The notes under the pieces were generated by a model. It was not told where the DNA came from. It ran no database searches and saw only the letters and a program-made list of their open reading frames with translations. Shown piece after piece: positions 9,927 through 20,023 of a stretch of DNA of 41,747 bases. Each line of letters begins with the position of its first letter. Positions within the stretch are counted from its first letter, which is position 1. Source of the DNA: Blepharisma japonicum (lineage: Eukaryota > Ciliophora > Heterotrichea > Heterotrichida > Blepharismidae). Both the position numbers and the translations under genes were made by a program. The stretch covers positions 1-41,747 of the forward strand of contig CATKHK010000159.1 of assembly GCA_949751835.1 (NCBI GenBank). The letters run 5' to 3'.

Positions 9927-10089
9927 ATAATTTAAGTATTTTATTAAGATCTTAAAATTTACATTTCATCGATATATCTAAAAAAAAGGTATGAAGAATT
10001 CACGAATAATTTCTCAGTTTTAGCAAATTTATTGAAAGCCTTTTTACTCAATTTACCATAAGATTTACAATTTTACCTATATAAAGTAA
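9927..10089. promoter_or_regulatory. Divergent intergenic region, B-box gene / SDA1
   Basis: 163 bp between two head-to-head start codons must hold both promoters. It is AT-rich, with no motif I can name. Confidence 0.5.
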
Positions 10090-12447
10090 ATGGATACTCC
10101 TTTAACCGAGCTCCAAAGCAATGTGAAAAAAGACCCAGACCTCTACAAAGAAATCGTCTTGCAACACATAGACGAATACACACAACTCATCACAAATTTC
10201 CCTGAAAATCCTTCAGGCCCAAATGAACGACTAGGAGAGCTCATTTACTTTCTCTCACAAATTTCCCCGTTTTTTGTGGTAGAACTAAAGCATTTTCCAT
10301 CACAAATTCTTACAATTCTTGACAACTATTATGTAGCTTTACACCAGGAATTTAGAAAAACCCTGTTTTCCTCTCTTATAATCCTACGTAATCGTGAACA
10401 AATTCCAGCCATGAGCATCCTCCCTCTATGTTTTAAGCTTTTCCGCTGTCAAGACAAAGGTTTACGCCTTCAAGCCTTCAATTTCCTTATAGCAGATATC
10501 AAAAAAATAAATAAATCATCACAAAATTACAAGCTAAATAAGCAGCTTCAGGGGTTTATTTTTGATATGATAAAAGACTCAAATGTGACAGCTGCTAAAA
10601 AATCGCTGCATGTGGTGATGACACTCTATAAAAAAAGGGTATGAAAAGACTCAAGGACTGTAAATGTGGTAGCTAATGCATGCCTATTGAAAGAGCCAAA
10701 ACTTGTGCAGATTGGCTGCACATTTTTATTAGCAGCTGACACAGACTCTTTTGAAACTGACGATGAAGAAGACGAAGATGCTCCAGAAAAAACCATCATC
10801 GGTGCTAAAAAATCTAAAGGAAAAATCAACAAGCGAGAGCGTGAAATCGCTAACTATGAACGCAAAGAACGCAGAAAAGAGCGAAAAGTCGAAAATAAAG
10901 CCCCTGATTTTTTAACCATTGACCAAATAAACAACCCTCAAGGCTTCGTAGAAGAAATGTTTTTAAATTTACAAAAAACCTTTTCCAAAGCAAAATATGA
11001 CCTAAAAATCGTAATGCTCCAAGTAATTGCAAGAATTGTGGGGAGACATAGACTGATACTGTTAGAGTTGTATCCTTATTTGCAAAAAATTTTGTCACCT
11101 AAGTCAAGGAGGATTACACATATTTTAATTGTGTGTGCTGAAGCAACGCATGAGCTAGTCCCGCCTGCAGATTTGCAACCTTTAGTTAAGAAATTGATTG
11201 ATAATTTTATAGGCGAACAATGTGCAGAAGAGACCTTAATTTTAGGGTTAAATACATTGAGAGAAATATGTAAAAGACAGCCATTAGTGGTTGATGCTGA
11301 TGTGTTGGAATATGTATCTGGGTTTAAAAACTATAGAAATAAATCAGTTGTGGTGGCTGCTTGCTCTATTATTAGTTTGTATAAAGAAATCAAGCCTTCT
11401 CTATTGAAAAAGAAATTAAGAGGAAATGGGGAAGACCAGGTAGGAGAGTTTGGGGAAGTCAAAGTTTTTAAAAGAATTCCGGGGATCGAGCTATTAGAAA
11501 GTCAAAATGAAGGGAAAGAGCTTGGTAATAATCAAACTGTTTTTCTGAGGCAACCAATTGTAAAATCAGATAACTTAGAGAGACTAGAGAAAGTACTAGA
11601 GAAAAGGAAAGAAAAGGAAGATCAAAATGAAGAGAAAAATAATCAGGAAGAAGAGGAAAGTGAAGAGGAGGGAAGCGAAGAAGGAGGAAGCGAAGAGGAA
11701 GGAAGCGAAGAGGAAGGAAGCGATGAAGAAAGTGAAGAGGAAGGAAGTGAAGAAGTAGAAGAAGAAAGTGAAGAAGTGGAAAACCTAGAAGAAGAAAGCG
11801 AAGAAGAAGAAGAAGAAGAAGGACAAGAAGAGGAAAGTGAAGAAGGTAATGAAGACTCTGAAAATGAAAAAAATAATGAAGAAATGGAGGAAGAAAATTC
11901 AAACTCTGAGCTTTCTGAAAATGAGGACTCAGAAGAAGAATCTATGCCAAACGAAGAAGACATCAACCCTCCTGAAGAAAACACTCTTTTACAAGCAGCT
12001 CAATATCTTCCCCAGTCTAATCCACAGCTTCCAATTGAATGTGACCGCATTTTGACTCAAAAAGATTTCAACCGCATTAAGCAGCTTCAGAGAGAAGCCG
12101 AAGCCAGACGAAAACATGAGCAAGTCATTGACGACTCAGAATCTGATAGTAATCCTCACGATTTCCTTGAAGACAGCGATCTTGAAACAGGCCAAGTCTC
12201 CAAAGAAGAAAAACGCAAAGCTACAATTGAGGATAAACTCAAAAAAAAATATGAGAAAAAAAAGAAAACCGGAGGAAAAACTCACAGGGAGCATAAGAAA
12301 AACAAGCCAGCTATGATGGTAATGAAGAAGAAAAAATCTGGAATTAAAGAGCAGCTGCAGCAGGTTAGAAAGAAAATAAGAAGAAGTAAGCAGCAGCTTG
12401 GAAAATTCAGTAAGAGATTTAGTCAAACAAAGAAAAAAGCAGCTTAA
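10090..12447 (+). CDS. SDA1: SDA1 homolog, 60S ribosome biogenesis factor (785 aa)
   Basis: One frame with UGA as Trp; the UGA at 10642-10644 sits in the conserved SDA1 segment that here reads KKRVWKDSRTVNVVANAC. The alpha-helical N-terminal NUC130/3NT-like region covers about residues 50-185, and the SDA1 core continues to about 450. A long Glu/Ser acidic tract follows (about 515-630), then a Lys-rich tail ending in an RRSKQQLGKFSKRF stretch typical of nucleolar proteins. In yeast Sda1 acts in the nucleus in maturation and export of pre-60S particles. Length fits the family (687-767 aa in yeast and human). It is convergent with the next gene with no base between the stops. Confidence 0.95.
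11667..11760 (+). repeat. Purine-only minisatellite coding for the SDA1 acidic tract
   Basis: About 15-nt units (GGAAGCGAAGAGGAA and variants) encode GSEEE repeats. The surrounding 11580-11900 is almost all purine on the plus strand, so antisense open frames here are artefacts of composition. Confidence 0.8.
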
Positions 12448-12804
12448 TTAATTATTTCATTTTTCATAGTCAATTTTGGTACCATTTTTCCAAAATTTGT
12501 TGGAAATTATAAGAGAAGTTTCTTCGTTATAAGCTGGAAGTGGGCTTTCTTCTGCTGGAGAGGACTCCAGATAGTCATTAATAGAAAGTTTAAGAGCTGA
12601 AGCTTTTGGCGGGGTAGAAAATCCTACTGTGCGACTTATTTTTGGTCTGCTTTGGCTTCTTAGCTTGCAGGTTAGACAGTTTTCTTTCACTAAATGCGTA
12701 CACACTGTTTTGTACTCAGGCTGATTCTCGATCGATTTTAAGGGAACTCTATGGATTTCTTGTCTGGAGCCGATCCTATAAGCAGGAAAGTATCTACTAT
12801 TCAT
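12448..12804 (-). CDS. Small uncharacterised protein (118 aa)
   Basis: ATG at 12802-12804. Standard reading stops at UGA 12457-12459, but with UGA as Trp the frame ends Tyr-Glu-Lys-Trp-Asn-Asn at TAA 12448-12450, directly abutting the SDA1 stop codon. The protein is polar. It has a small Cys/His cluster (VCTHLV..NCLTC) that could bind a metal, and a Ser/Pro-rich middle; no signal peptide or membrane segment. No family recognised. It is head to head with the EF-hand gene across 32 bp. Confidence 0.6.
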
Positions 12805-12836
12805 ATTTACTATTATTTAAAGCTTATAATTTAAAT
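12805..12836. promoter_or_regulatory. 32-bp divergent intergenic region
   Basis: Only 32 bp, all but three of them A or T, separate the start codons of the divergent genes at 12448-12804 and 12837-13868. Both 5' UTRs and any core promoter have to fit here or overlap the coding regions. Confidence 0.6.
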
Positions 12837-13868
12837 ATGGGCTGTTGTCATACAACGGCAGCAACAACAGAAAGCCATATCTCACTTAGTCTATGTGATG
12901 AAGAAATCACAATCAGCCAATACGAAGCCTCCAATCCTTTTTCAAGTAAATCATCTAAACTCCTCACAAGCGAATTTCTGATGTTAGGAGAATCCTCATC
13001 TATCAATTTTTCTCAATTTGAGCTTTCTTGTTCTCATTTAGGGATAAATCCAAGGCTATTTATTTCTCAATACCCGAATTTTATAGAAAGTTTAAAAGAC
13101 AGTCCACAAACATATGATATAAAAAAAATTATACTTGTTTGTATTCTATTAGGCAAAGGGATGCCTAGGGAAAAGTGCAATTTATTATTTGACTATACAG
13201 ATGCGAACTCAGATGATGTAGTCAGTGTAAAAGATGTAGAAAAAATGCTAAGTGATTTAATTGATGCATCCTTAATGCTTACTCCTATGACAGCAATCGG
13301 CCACAATAAATTATCCCTAATTGAGATCGAAAATTATTGCGAAAGCCTTGTGCAGTCCAAAAGAAAGTTAATAAAAAAATTGAAGTATTGCATCATGGGC
13401 GATGAAAAAACATTGGATTCAAGCCAATTCGATGTGAAAATTTTCGATTCAGAAATTTTGCAAAATATTATTAACCCTAATGGTATCAGAATTTTATTAA
13501 AAAATCAGCATTTTTCTTTATCATCGCTAGAAGAAAGTCCCATTACTTCAGATAATAAAAGTGATGCATTTTTCGGTAGGGAAAGCTCCGTAAAAGACTT
13601 AAATCTTCACTTAAGAAGTCTTAATGATGAAGGATCTCCTATAGAAGAAATCCATACTGCAACTGAATCAATGCAAACCCCAGAAAAACCAATGGTAATT
13701 GATCTGAATTTTGGCCCTGGACAAAAAGAAAAACTTTATTTATATAGAAATGACGACCTCGACACAAAGGTAAAAAATTTCGCAAGAGCACATAGACTTA
13801 CTAAAAAAGAAACTGACGGGTTGCTCAATTACATTGAGAAAATAAAACAAGACGCTTACAAAAGCTAA
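12837..13868 (+). CDS. EF-hand protein with predicted N-myristoylation (343 aa)
   Basis: The frame is open further upstream (ATG at 12642), but the start at 12837 is preferred. It yields MGCCHTT, a Gly2 myristoylation signal followed by two Cys suitable for palmitoylation, and the upstream part overlaps the divergent gene. One EF-hand-like loop is visible (about residues 125-136: D-A-N-S-D-D-V-V-S-V-K-D, with acceptable ligands at 1, 3, 5 and 12 but Asp for the usual Gly at 6). The last ~50 residues (VIDLNFGPGQKEKLYLYRN to the end) resemble a small C-terminal domain I have seen in protist proteins, but I cannot name it. Likely a membrane-tethered Ca-responsive protein; partner unknown. Confidence 0.75.
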   Translation: MGCCHTTAATTESHISLSLCDEEITISQYEASNPFSSKSSKLLTSEFLMLGESSSINFSQFELSCSHLGINPRLFISQYPNFIESLKDSPQTYDIKKIILVCILLGKGMPREKCNLLFDYTDANSDDVVSVKDVEKMLSDLIDASLMLTPMTAIGHNKLSLIEIENYCESLVQSKRKLIKKLKYCIMGDEKTLDSSQFDVKIFDSEILQNIINPNGIRILLKNQHFSLSSLEESPITSDNKSDAFFGRESSVKDLNLHLRSLNDEGSPIEEIHTATESMQTPEKPMVIDLNFGPGQKEKLYLYRNDDLDTKVKNFARAHRLTKKETDGLLNYIEKIKQDAYKS

Positions 13869-13887
13869 ATTATTATTATAATATGTA

Positions 13888-14727
13888 TTATTCCATAGGA
13901 ATTGCAAGCATCATTGACAAAAATTCCTCTAATTTAATTCTATTTTTTGGGGTTCCTCTTCTTTTATTAGCTTTTTTTAAAAAGAAAAATGCCATTTTCT
14001 CAATTGCACGGTTTTCAGCTTTAGATTTCTTATGAGCCATGTTCACGACAGTTTTTAAATCTTCGAAATTTAAATCGTCCTTTTTTTCATTGTAAACCAA
14101 GTTAAAGAAAAATACTAATTTTTGCTTGGTAAATAGGCTTTCTAGCTTGGGGTCATGAGAACTTTGCAGGAAAAACTGAGCTATCGGCTTTTGATGGATT
14201 CCTTCTATGCAGTTTACAAAGGTGGTCAGATCAACTCAGTTTTTTTTCCCCATGCCGAGTAGTAGAATATTGAGAAAACTTTGATCATAAACATAGCAAT
14301 TTAGGAAAAACTGTGCAATTGCAATTCTGTGAACTTCATAATGATTTTTTATTTGCTGAATTCATCCAGTTCCTAAGTAATCTTTCACAATATTGATGTA
14401 CACTGAATGAATAATAGAAAACTCATCCTTAGTATATTCTTTATAGTTGAATTTTTTCCCCAAAAATTTCTTTGACAAGTAGTTGTCAGCTTCCTGAGCT
14501 TTAGTTGGGCCTAATAAACATGGAACTGAATAATTCATGCTCAAGTTATGAGTAAAATCTGCTTCAGTTGCAAAAGTACCTAGGGTAATCATAGAGACAT
14601 TTTCCCGATATCTTGGATTCCGAAATCTACTTTGCTGATCAGCTTTTTTCCTTAATCCACAATATATTTTCACGAATAATTTTAAAGTATCAATTATCTC
14701 TCCATCTGAATTTTTATATTGCGACAT
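13888..14727 (-). CDS. Uncharacterised helical protein (279 aa)
   Basis: Joined across two UGA codons (14362-14364 and near 14237) into one frame from the ATG at 14725-14727 to the TAG at 13888-13890, 19 bp from the convergent EF-hand gene. The sequence is helix-rich, with a Lys/Arg cluster near the end (KKANKRRGTPKNRIK). Segments such as FNYKEYTKDEF and KKDDLNFEDLKTVVNMA have the rhythm of degenerate EF-hand pairs, but without enough acidic ligands to claim Ca binding. No membrane segment or signal peptide. Function unknown. Confidence 0.65.
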
Positions 14728-15238
14728 AACCTTATTTTTATCAAAAAGGTTTCCACAAAATTTGAAAACTGAAAAATTATGTGAAATATGAGCTTTTATA
14801 TGTTTATAATAAGACTTCTATCAGGAATGGGCTTATATAGCAAATGCTACAAGATAAAATAAAGTTTGAATATATCTACGAATTTTAGGAGGGTTTTACT
14901 GTTAGTCAAAAAATTGATTAAGAGAATAAAATAAATTTAATGAAAATATATAAATAAACAATCATATTAGTTTAAATTATAATAAATTAAAGAATATATA
15001 GGAACGAATGAGCCGTAAAGGTTTTAAATGAAAATGAAAAATATGTGGACATTTTTTAAGTCCTTATAAAATCCTAGTCTATGCAAACTCTTCAAGTCAT
15101 ATATCTCCATTTATAATGCTAGCAATTTTTGAAAATATATTAAATATCTAAATTAAGTATCCCCTTTAGACATTGAAAATTTATTAGATGGAAGATAATA
15201 CAGCTCAAATCGTATCATTTATCTAGCTTGTTGACTTA
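14728..15238. other. AT-rich spacer
   Basis: 511 bp between divergent genes; presumably holds both promoters. No open frame or RNA-like structure noticed. Confidence 0.55.
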
Positions 15239-15751
15239 ATGCGTTTAGCTTCAAATTTCTTCAACCAAGCCGCTGACCTTCTTCAATCCCGAGTTTCATT
15301 CCATCCTATCGAAACTCCAACTCCAGACAAGCAAGATAAAAGAAAAAAATGCAAATTGCAATACAACAAATCTTGCTATCAACTTTTCTTACTTGAAAGA
15401 TCCAAAACCCTTAAACAAAACCCTGAAAATGCTCGTAAATTTTATTTAGCGTTAAAACTTAGTGAGATTTCTAAATTAATTTCTCAAGAATGGAAAACTA
15501 TGTCAGACGAAGAAAAGAAAATCTGAAAAGAGAAGGCCGATCTCCTTAGAGGAATAGTAAAAAAACCCCAAAATAGTGAGGAGAACCCTAAACTTTCTTT
15601 GCTAAAGCTTCTGGAGGATGAAGATGATATATTTGACGTTTCACAAAATCATAGTGTCACAATAAAAAATGAGTCGCCAAGTCAAACTGATGAGAACACT
15701 GAAAGTGATGAAGAGGAGCCTAAAAAACGTATGAAGCTCGAAAGTTGTTAG
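15239..15751 (+). CDS. HMG-box protein (170 aa)
   Basis: Frame open from ATG 15239 (an in-frame TAG lies a few codons upstream) to TAG 15749-15751 with UGA as Trp. Residues about 42-105 form one HMG box: SCYQLFLLERS at the start, then LISQEWKTMSDEEKKIW with the second conserved Trp encoded by UGA at 15524-15526, then KEKADLL. A basic stretch precedes it (KQDKRKKCK). An acidic Ser/Glu-rich region and a basic PKKRMK end resembling a nuclear localisation signal follow. HMG boxes bend DNA and act in chromatin; a general chromatin or transcription role is likely, the target unknown. Confidence 0.85.
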
Positions 15752-15854
15752 AATTACAATCAAAAGTCTTCATCTCGGAATAAATTTAGTTTTATTTAGA
15801 TTATATTAGATAATGCATTTTCTCGAATGGCTATAAAGTTGACTTATAATAATT

Positions 15855-16628
15855 ATGAAGCTGTGGAGGAGATTAGTTGCTGAAACATACGGGACAGCTG
15901 CATTAGCGTTCGTTATTTTTGCTAGCGAAGGAGAAGCTTGGTCTGTAGGAATTGGCTTCTGGGTCATTATAGTTGGGTGCGGATTTATCGGTGGTGCCCA
16001 CTTTAACCCTACTGTTACTTGTGCAGCAATTGCCAAGGATCTTTACTTTAGACACCTCCAAATCAAAAAGGCTAAAGACAAGTCATTGAAATACTTCACT
16101 GAGTCAGTCCAAGAAGACCTTCTTTACTTGGTCGCTCAAATTGTTGGAGCATTGCTTGGAAGCTTCTTCGGACAAGCAGTCTGGGATAGCCCATGGAGTG
16201 TATCTATTGCTGGAGGAAGCTCTGAAATCCAAGCCATCTTTGCAGAGCTCATTTTCACTGCTCATCTTGTTCTTGTGGTCTTGGTCTCAGCTGAACTTAT
16301 GGACTCTGTCATTGCTTCAGGTATGGCAATTGCATTTACAGTTCTCGCAGGCATTTTAACAGTAGGAGATATTTCTGGAGGCTGCTTTAACCCAACTGTT
16401 TGCATTGCAATTGACATTGTCAAAGCAATTTTTGCAAATGATACAGCTAGCTTAACTAACTGGTGGGTTTATATTGCTGGTCCATTCCTTGGTGCTATTC
16501 TAGGAACTATCATCGGCATCACCTTCTTAAGAGAAAAGATCCAAATCAACAAGAAGAAAAAGATGAAGTGGCATCCTAAAGAATTCGGCTTGGCACTCCT
16601 CAAGGATCATATTAAGAGCGACAATTAA
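15855..16628 (+). CDS. Aquaporin / MIP-family channel (257 aa)
   Basis: A complete MIP protein with six predicted membrane helices and both half-helix loops, the first with HFNPTVTCA and the second with CFNPTVCIA. Both canonical NPA boxes are NPT. The Arg that normally follows the second box (NPAR) and forms the ar/R filter is replaced by Val, so selectivity cannot be assumed from classic aquaporins. The C-terminus is basic (KINKKKKMKW). All eight Trp are UGG, unlike most genes here. Probably moves water or small solutes across a plasma or contractile-vacuole membrane; location is inference. It is convergent with the two-TM gene, 74 bp apart. Confidence 0.92.
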   Translation: MKLWRRLVAETYGTAALAFVIFASEGEAWSVGIGFWVIIVGCGFIGGAHFNPTVTCAAIAKDLYFRHLQIKKAKDKSLKYFTESVQEDLLYLVAQIVGALLGSFFGQAVWDSPWSVSIAGGSSEIQAIFAELIFTAHLVLVVLVSAELMDSVIASGMAIAFTVLAGILTVGDISGGCFNPTVCIAIDIVKAIFANDTASLTNWWVYIAGPFLGAILGTIIGITFLREKIQINKKKKMKWHPKEFGLALLKDHIKSDN

Positions 16629-16702
16629 TTAACTAAGTCTTAAGTTACCTTATTATCTTTATTTTTATAATCTTTTCATTATTTCCTGATTTATTTAGAA
16701 AA

Positions 16703-17116
16703 TTATAAGTCAGCATCACTAGAAATCGGCAATTTAATAGCATGCTGAGAAATTGCGTAAATAATCCCTGTTATCACTAAGCAGAGCACTACAAACATGC
16801 ATCAATCTACTCCTTTGTGAAAGCCTGACTCGTGGTTTTTTTCTTTTTCTTGTATATCTTTTATGTAACTTTTAAATATTTCTTGCTCATGCGGGGTCAT
16901 TGCGCTTAATATTCTTTCTTGCCGTTCTTTTGATCTTTGCTTCATTCCATCTAATTCTTCTTGAGTGTAAAATCTTTCTTGTACTGGCTCTTCTTTTTGA
17001 GATTCTTCAGGCTTTTCAAGTGTAGGCTCAATGGGGACTGGGCGGGTGCTGTAGTAGATTAAAGGGATTGATATAAGGCCTCCGATTAATATATATTCCA
17101 TTATATTAGAAATCAA
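16703..17116 (-). CDS. Small protein with two membrane segments (137 aa)
   Basis: With UGA as Trp the frame runs from the ATG at 17114-17116 (a second Met five codons on is equally possible) through UGA at 16802-16804 to TAA 16703-16705. Hydrophobic segments lie at both ends: residues about 6-22 (MEYILIGGLISIPLIYYS) and about 107-121 (MFVVLCLVITGIIYA). Between them is a charged region rich in Glu, Lys and Gln (TQEELDGMKQRSKERQERIL). The second segment appears only with the reassigned code. Family unknown; perhaps a hairpin-like ER or mitochondrial membrane protein. Confidence 0.65.
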
Positions 17117-17588
17117 AAAATTTTGATTTATAGAGTGGGATGCTATGAGATTTTAGGAGTTTATAAAAATATGAAGATTTGAATTAGTAATTCTTTTTAT
17201 AGTGATATAAGAAAAGTTAACCCTAAAATTTGCGAAAAAAGGAATTTTCAATTTTATTTTTGGCGATAACATAATTCAAATATTAAATCTTTTTTTCTTG
17301 TTAAAATATGGAATTAATTTCTGGAATTGAAAAAATTATTTATATAAAAAAGCAATATATATTATCTACTGAATATATTTGTATTAGAAAATAATTTTTG
17401 TTATAGATCATTTATTAGAAAGGGTGCTTCTGATAATTAAAAAGGGTGCTTCTGCAATTAAAAAGTGGTTTAAATTAATTTGTAAATGCCTGGTGATAGA
17501 TATTATAAGACTAAAAATTGGAAGAAAGATTATTACAAGCAAAAATTAAGAAAAAATTAAGTTAATCAATATGGTATTAATCAATAAA
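17117..17588. other. Divergent AT-rich intergenic region
   Basis: About 470 bp between two divergent genes. It includes a short tandem near 17421-17465 in which a motif ending aagggtgcttctg occurs twice about 30 bp apart. No other signal. Confidence 0.5.
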
Positions 17589-18604
17589 ATGGGAAACAAA
17601 CCATCCAAAAAGCCATCTGTTAAGCTGAAAACTCATGAAGAGCATCCTAGGGCTAGTGAAGAAGCCAAAACCATCCAAAAATTTCAACGACTACAATCCC
17701 GAAAACATACAAAAAGGAAGCTTATTAATATTTGTGACATAGAAGCCACACCACCACTATCTCCTCGAGGTAACCAAAAAGATGAAATTCAAAAAGAAAT
17801 TCAAACGGTGATCGACAAAAAGAAAAAAGAAGATGCTTATAATGGAAATTTTATGCCTTTAGCGTTAATGAAAGCAGAAGTCACTAAAATTGATGTAAAT
17901 AAAGGCTAAGCTATCTAAAAAAACAAAAAAATAAATCTGAATTCCAAATAAAAGTTCCAATTCCACCTGTTAAAAGGCACTCAAAATTCAAATCAATTCC
18001 ATTTGAATATGAAAAACAGCTAAAAACTTATGATGTGGCTCGACATGATTGATTCGGTGAAACCGAAAATATTTTTGAAGCACAAACTACCAGAAGAGAC
18101 TTTTTAAATTCCCCAAAAGCTGTGAATTTTAACTTAAAATTCACAAAAAACGTCAAAAAAGAGATTATAAAGACTGATATAAAAGAAGAAAGTGTGCCTT
18201 ATGCTCCCATTTTTAAGCCAAAAAGACCTTCAAAGCTTAACTTGAATTTTGAAGGAATGACCCTTGAAGTACCAAAACCTAAAGCTAATGAGAATTTATT
18301 GCCAATCACTCCTATTATAAATAGAAGCAATCAGGGGCTTCGAAGTTTAGTAAGGGACAGGACCTTTCAATATTCAGATTCTATTCCATTTGGATCAATT
18401 TCTGGCAAAGAGTCATCAATAAGATCTCCACCCCCTTCAGCATTGCCAGAAACACCAATAGAGCCGAGAAATAAAATCATCAGATTACGGACAAAAATCC
18501 AAGGTAATTTCAGCAAGGACCTAGGAAGTGACAAATCCCCAGCTCCAAAAAACCTAAAAGACCAAATTGTATGGAGAGGTCAGCATGGTTATATTGATCG
18601 TTGA
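17589..18604 (+). CDS. Disordered protein with predicted N-myristoylation, frameshifted; may continue into the NEK kinase
   Basis: The Met at 17589 is chosen over 17571 because it gives MGNKPSKKPS, a classical Gly2 myristoylation signal with a basic patch. Residues about 25-45 (AKTIQKFQRLQSRKHTKRK) resemble an IQ-like basic helix. The first frame ends at TAA 17907-17909. A second frame, open from 17903, continues with the same Lys/Pro-rich composition and has no start codon before 18258. One extra base in the A-run near 17901 would join them (NK-RLSYLKKQ). The second frame reads to the UGA at 18602-18604 and, if that is Trp, straight on into the kinase with no stop. So this is either the N-terminal half of one ~780-aa kinase or a separate gene ending in a UGA stop. 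Confidence 0.5.
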
Positions 18605-18631
18605 TTTACTAATTTGTTTCTTAATAAGAAT

Positions 18632-19933
18632 ATGTCTTTAAAAGACTTTTTATTAATTTCAAAGCTCGGTGAAGGAGCCTATAGCGTCGTCTGAAAAGCC
18701 CTCCGAATCTGTGACAACGAAGTTTACGCCTTAAAAAAAGTATCCCTAGGTAAGCTAAAGCCAAAAGAAAAATCAAACGGTCTTAACGAAGTTCGAATTT
18801 TAGCAAGCATAAACCATCCCAATGTAATTGCTTACAAAGAAGCATTTTTCGATGATGACAGCAACAGTCTATGCATTGTGATGGAATATGCAGACGACGG
18901 CGATTTATACCAAAGAGTCCTAGAATACCAGAAAAAAGGCACTTATATGGCAGAAAATTTTATATGAGACGTTTTAATACAGCTCACAAAAGGTCTTAAA
19001 GCACTCCACAAGCTCAATATAATGCATAGAGATTTGAAATCTGCTAATGTATTTTTGTGTAAGGACGGAAGCGTAAAATTAGGAGATATGAATGTTTCAA
19101 AGGTGGCGAAGCAGGGCATGATGAATACGCAGACAGGGACTCCTTATTATGCAAGTCCTGAGGTATGGAAAGACGCACCATATGATATTAAGTCTGATAT
19201 TTGGTCACTTGGGTGTGTAATTTACGAAGCAATTACGCTTAAACCGCCTTTTCAGGCTGAAGATATGCAAGGACTTTATAAAAAAGTGATAAAAGGGGAT
19301 TATCATCCTATACCGAGAGGATTTTCGCAAGATTTAGCGAATATAGTGTCACAGCTTATACAAGTTGATCCGAAGCTGAGGCCAAGCTGCTCACAAATTT
19401 TGTTGATGCCTGCTGTTACTAGAAGGGTAAATTTAATAGAAGAGGAAGAAAATCTTGATAATTATTTGTTAGGGACTATTAAGATGCATAAAAACATGCC
19501 TCAAGAAAAGCTGCCAAGAGCTAAGTATAGAGATGATTTAAGACAGAATATGAGCGAGCCGCCTCCTGAAAATGATTCCGATATAAAACAGTTGACGAGT
19601 AAACAAAAAACGAAAGATTCTCTTAAAATTAAAAAGAATGCGTTTTCCGGTAGAGTTAAAGATTATAGTTTTGACAGCTTAGGAAATCTAGAGAAATTTG
19701 GGCTTTCTTCAGTAAAGAGAAGAAGTATTAGAAATAAGAGTGAAATGAGAGAAAATTATGACACTTTAAAACTCCCTGGTGTTTCACAAAAGACTAGGAA
19801 ATATAAAGTGTTCGACGGTATTGAATCATTGAAAAGAGAAGGATATTTAATGAAATACATGCCTTTGCCACAGCGAAGAAGAGTTTTTCAAAGAAACCCA
19901 AATACGAATCAAAGCTACATTGTCCATCTTTAA
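18632..19933 (+). CDS. NEK-family (NIMA-related) protein kinase (433 aa)
   Basis: The kinase domain covers residues about 6-265 with UGA as Trp at residue 21 (SVVWKA) and in IWDVL. Seen: Gly loop LGEGAYSVV, Lys35 (YALKKV), catalytic HRDLKSANVF (Asp134), and DMN instead of DFG at 152-154 with the Mg-binding Asp kept. The activation segment is GTPYYASPEVW, followed by DIWSLGCVIYE. NEKs at large share HRDLK.xN and GTPYY.SPE, and ciliates carry large NEK sets acting on cilia, basal bodies and the cortex. The tail (~170 residues) is basic and disordered. The start at MSLKDF matches the usual NEK N-terminus. The frame is open upstream through the preceding gene, so a longer protein is possible. Confidence 0.88.
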
Positions 19934-20023
19934 CTAATGTAAGATAAATTCAACAGTTTTTAATTACTGAATATAATGTTACATTCACTAAAATTTAGAT
20001 TTTCATGGCATGTTTATTTATAA

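Noticed and set aside
11468-11984. Long antisense open frames opposite the SDA1 acidic tract
   Set aside because: They consist of Leu/Phe/Ser runs produced by reading the purine-only repeat on the other strand; SDA1 itself is clear.
12642-12836. A 65-residue N-terminal extension of the EF-hand protein
   Set aside because: It would overlap the divergent gene completely and destroy the MGCC acylation start; the ATG at 12837 explains the data better.
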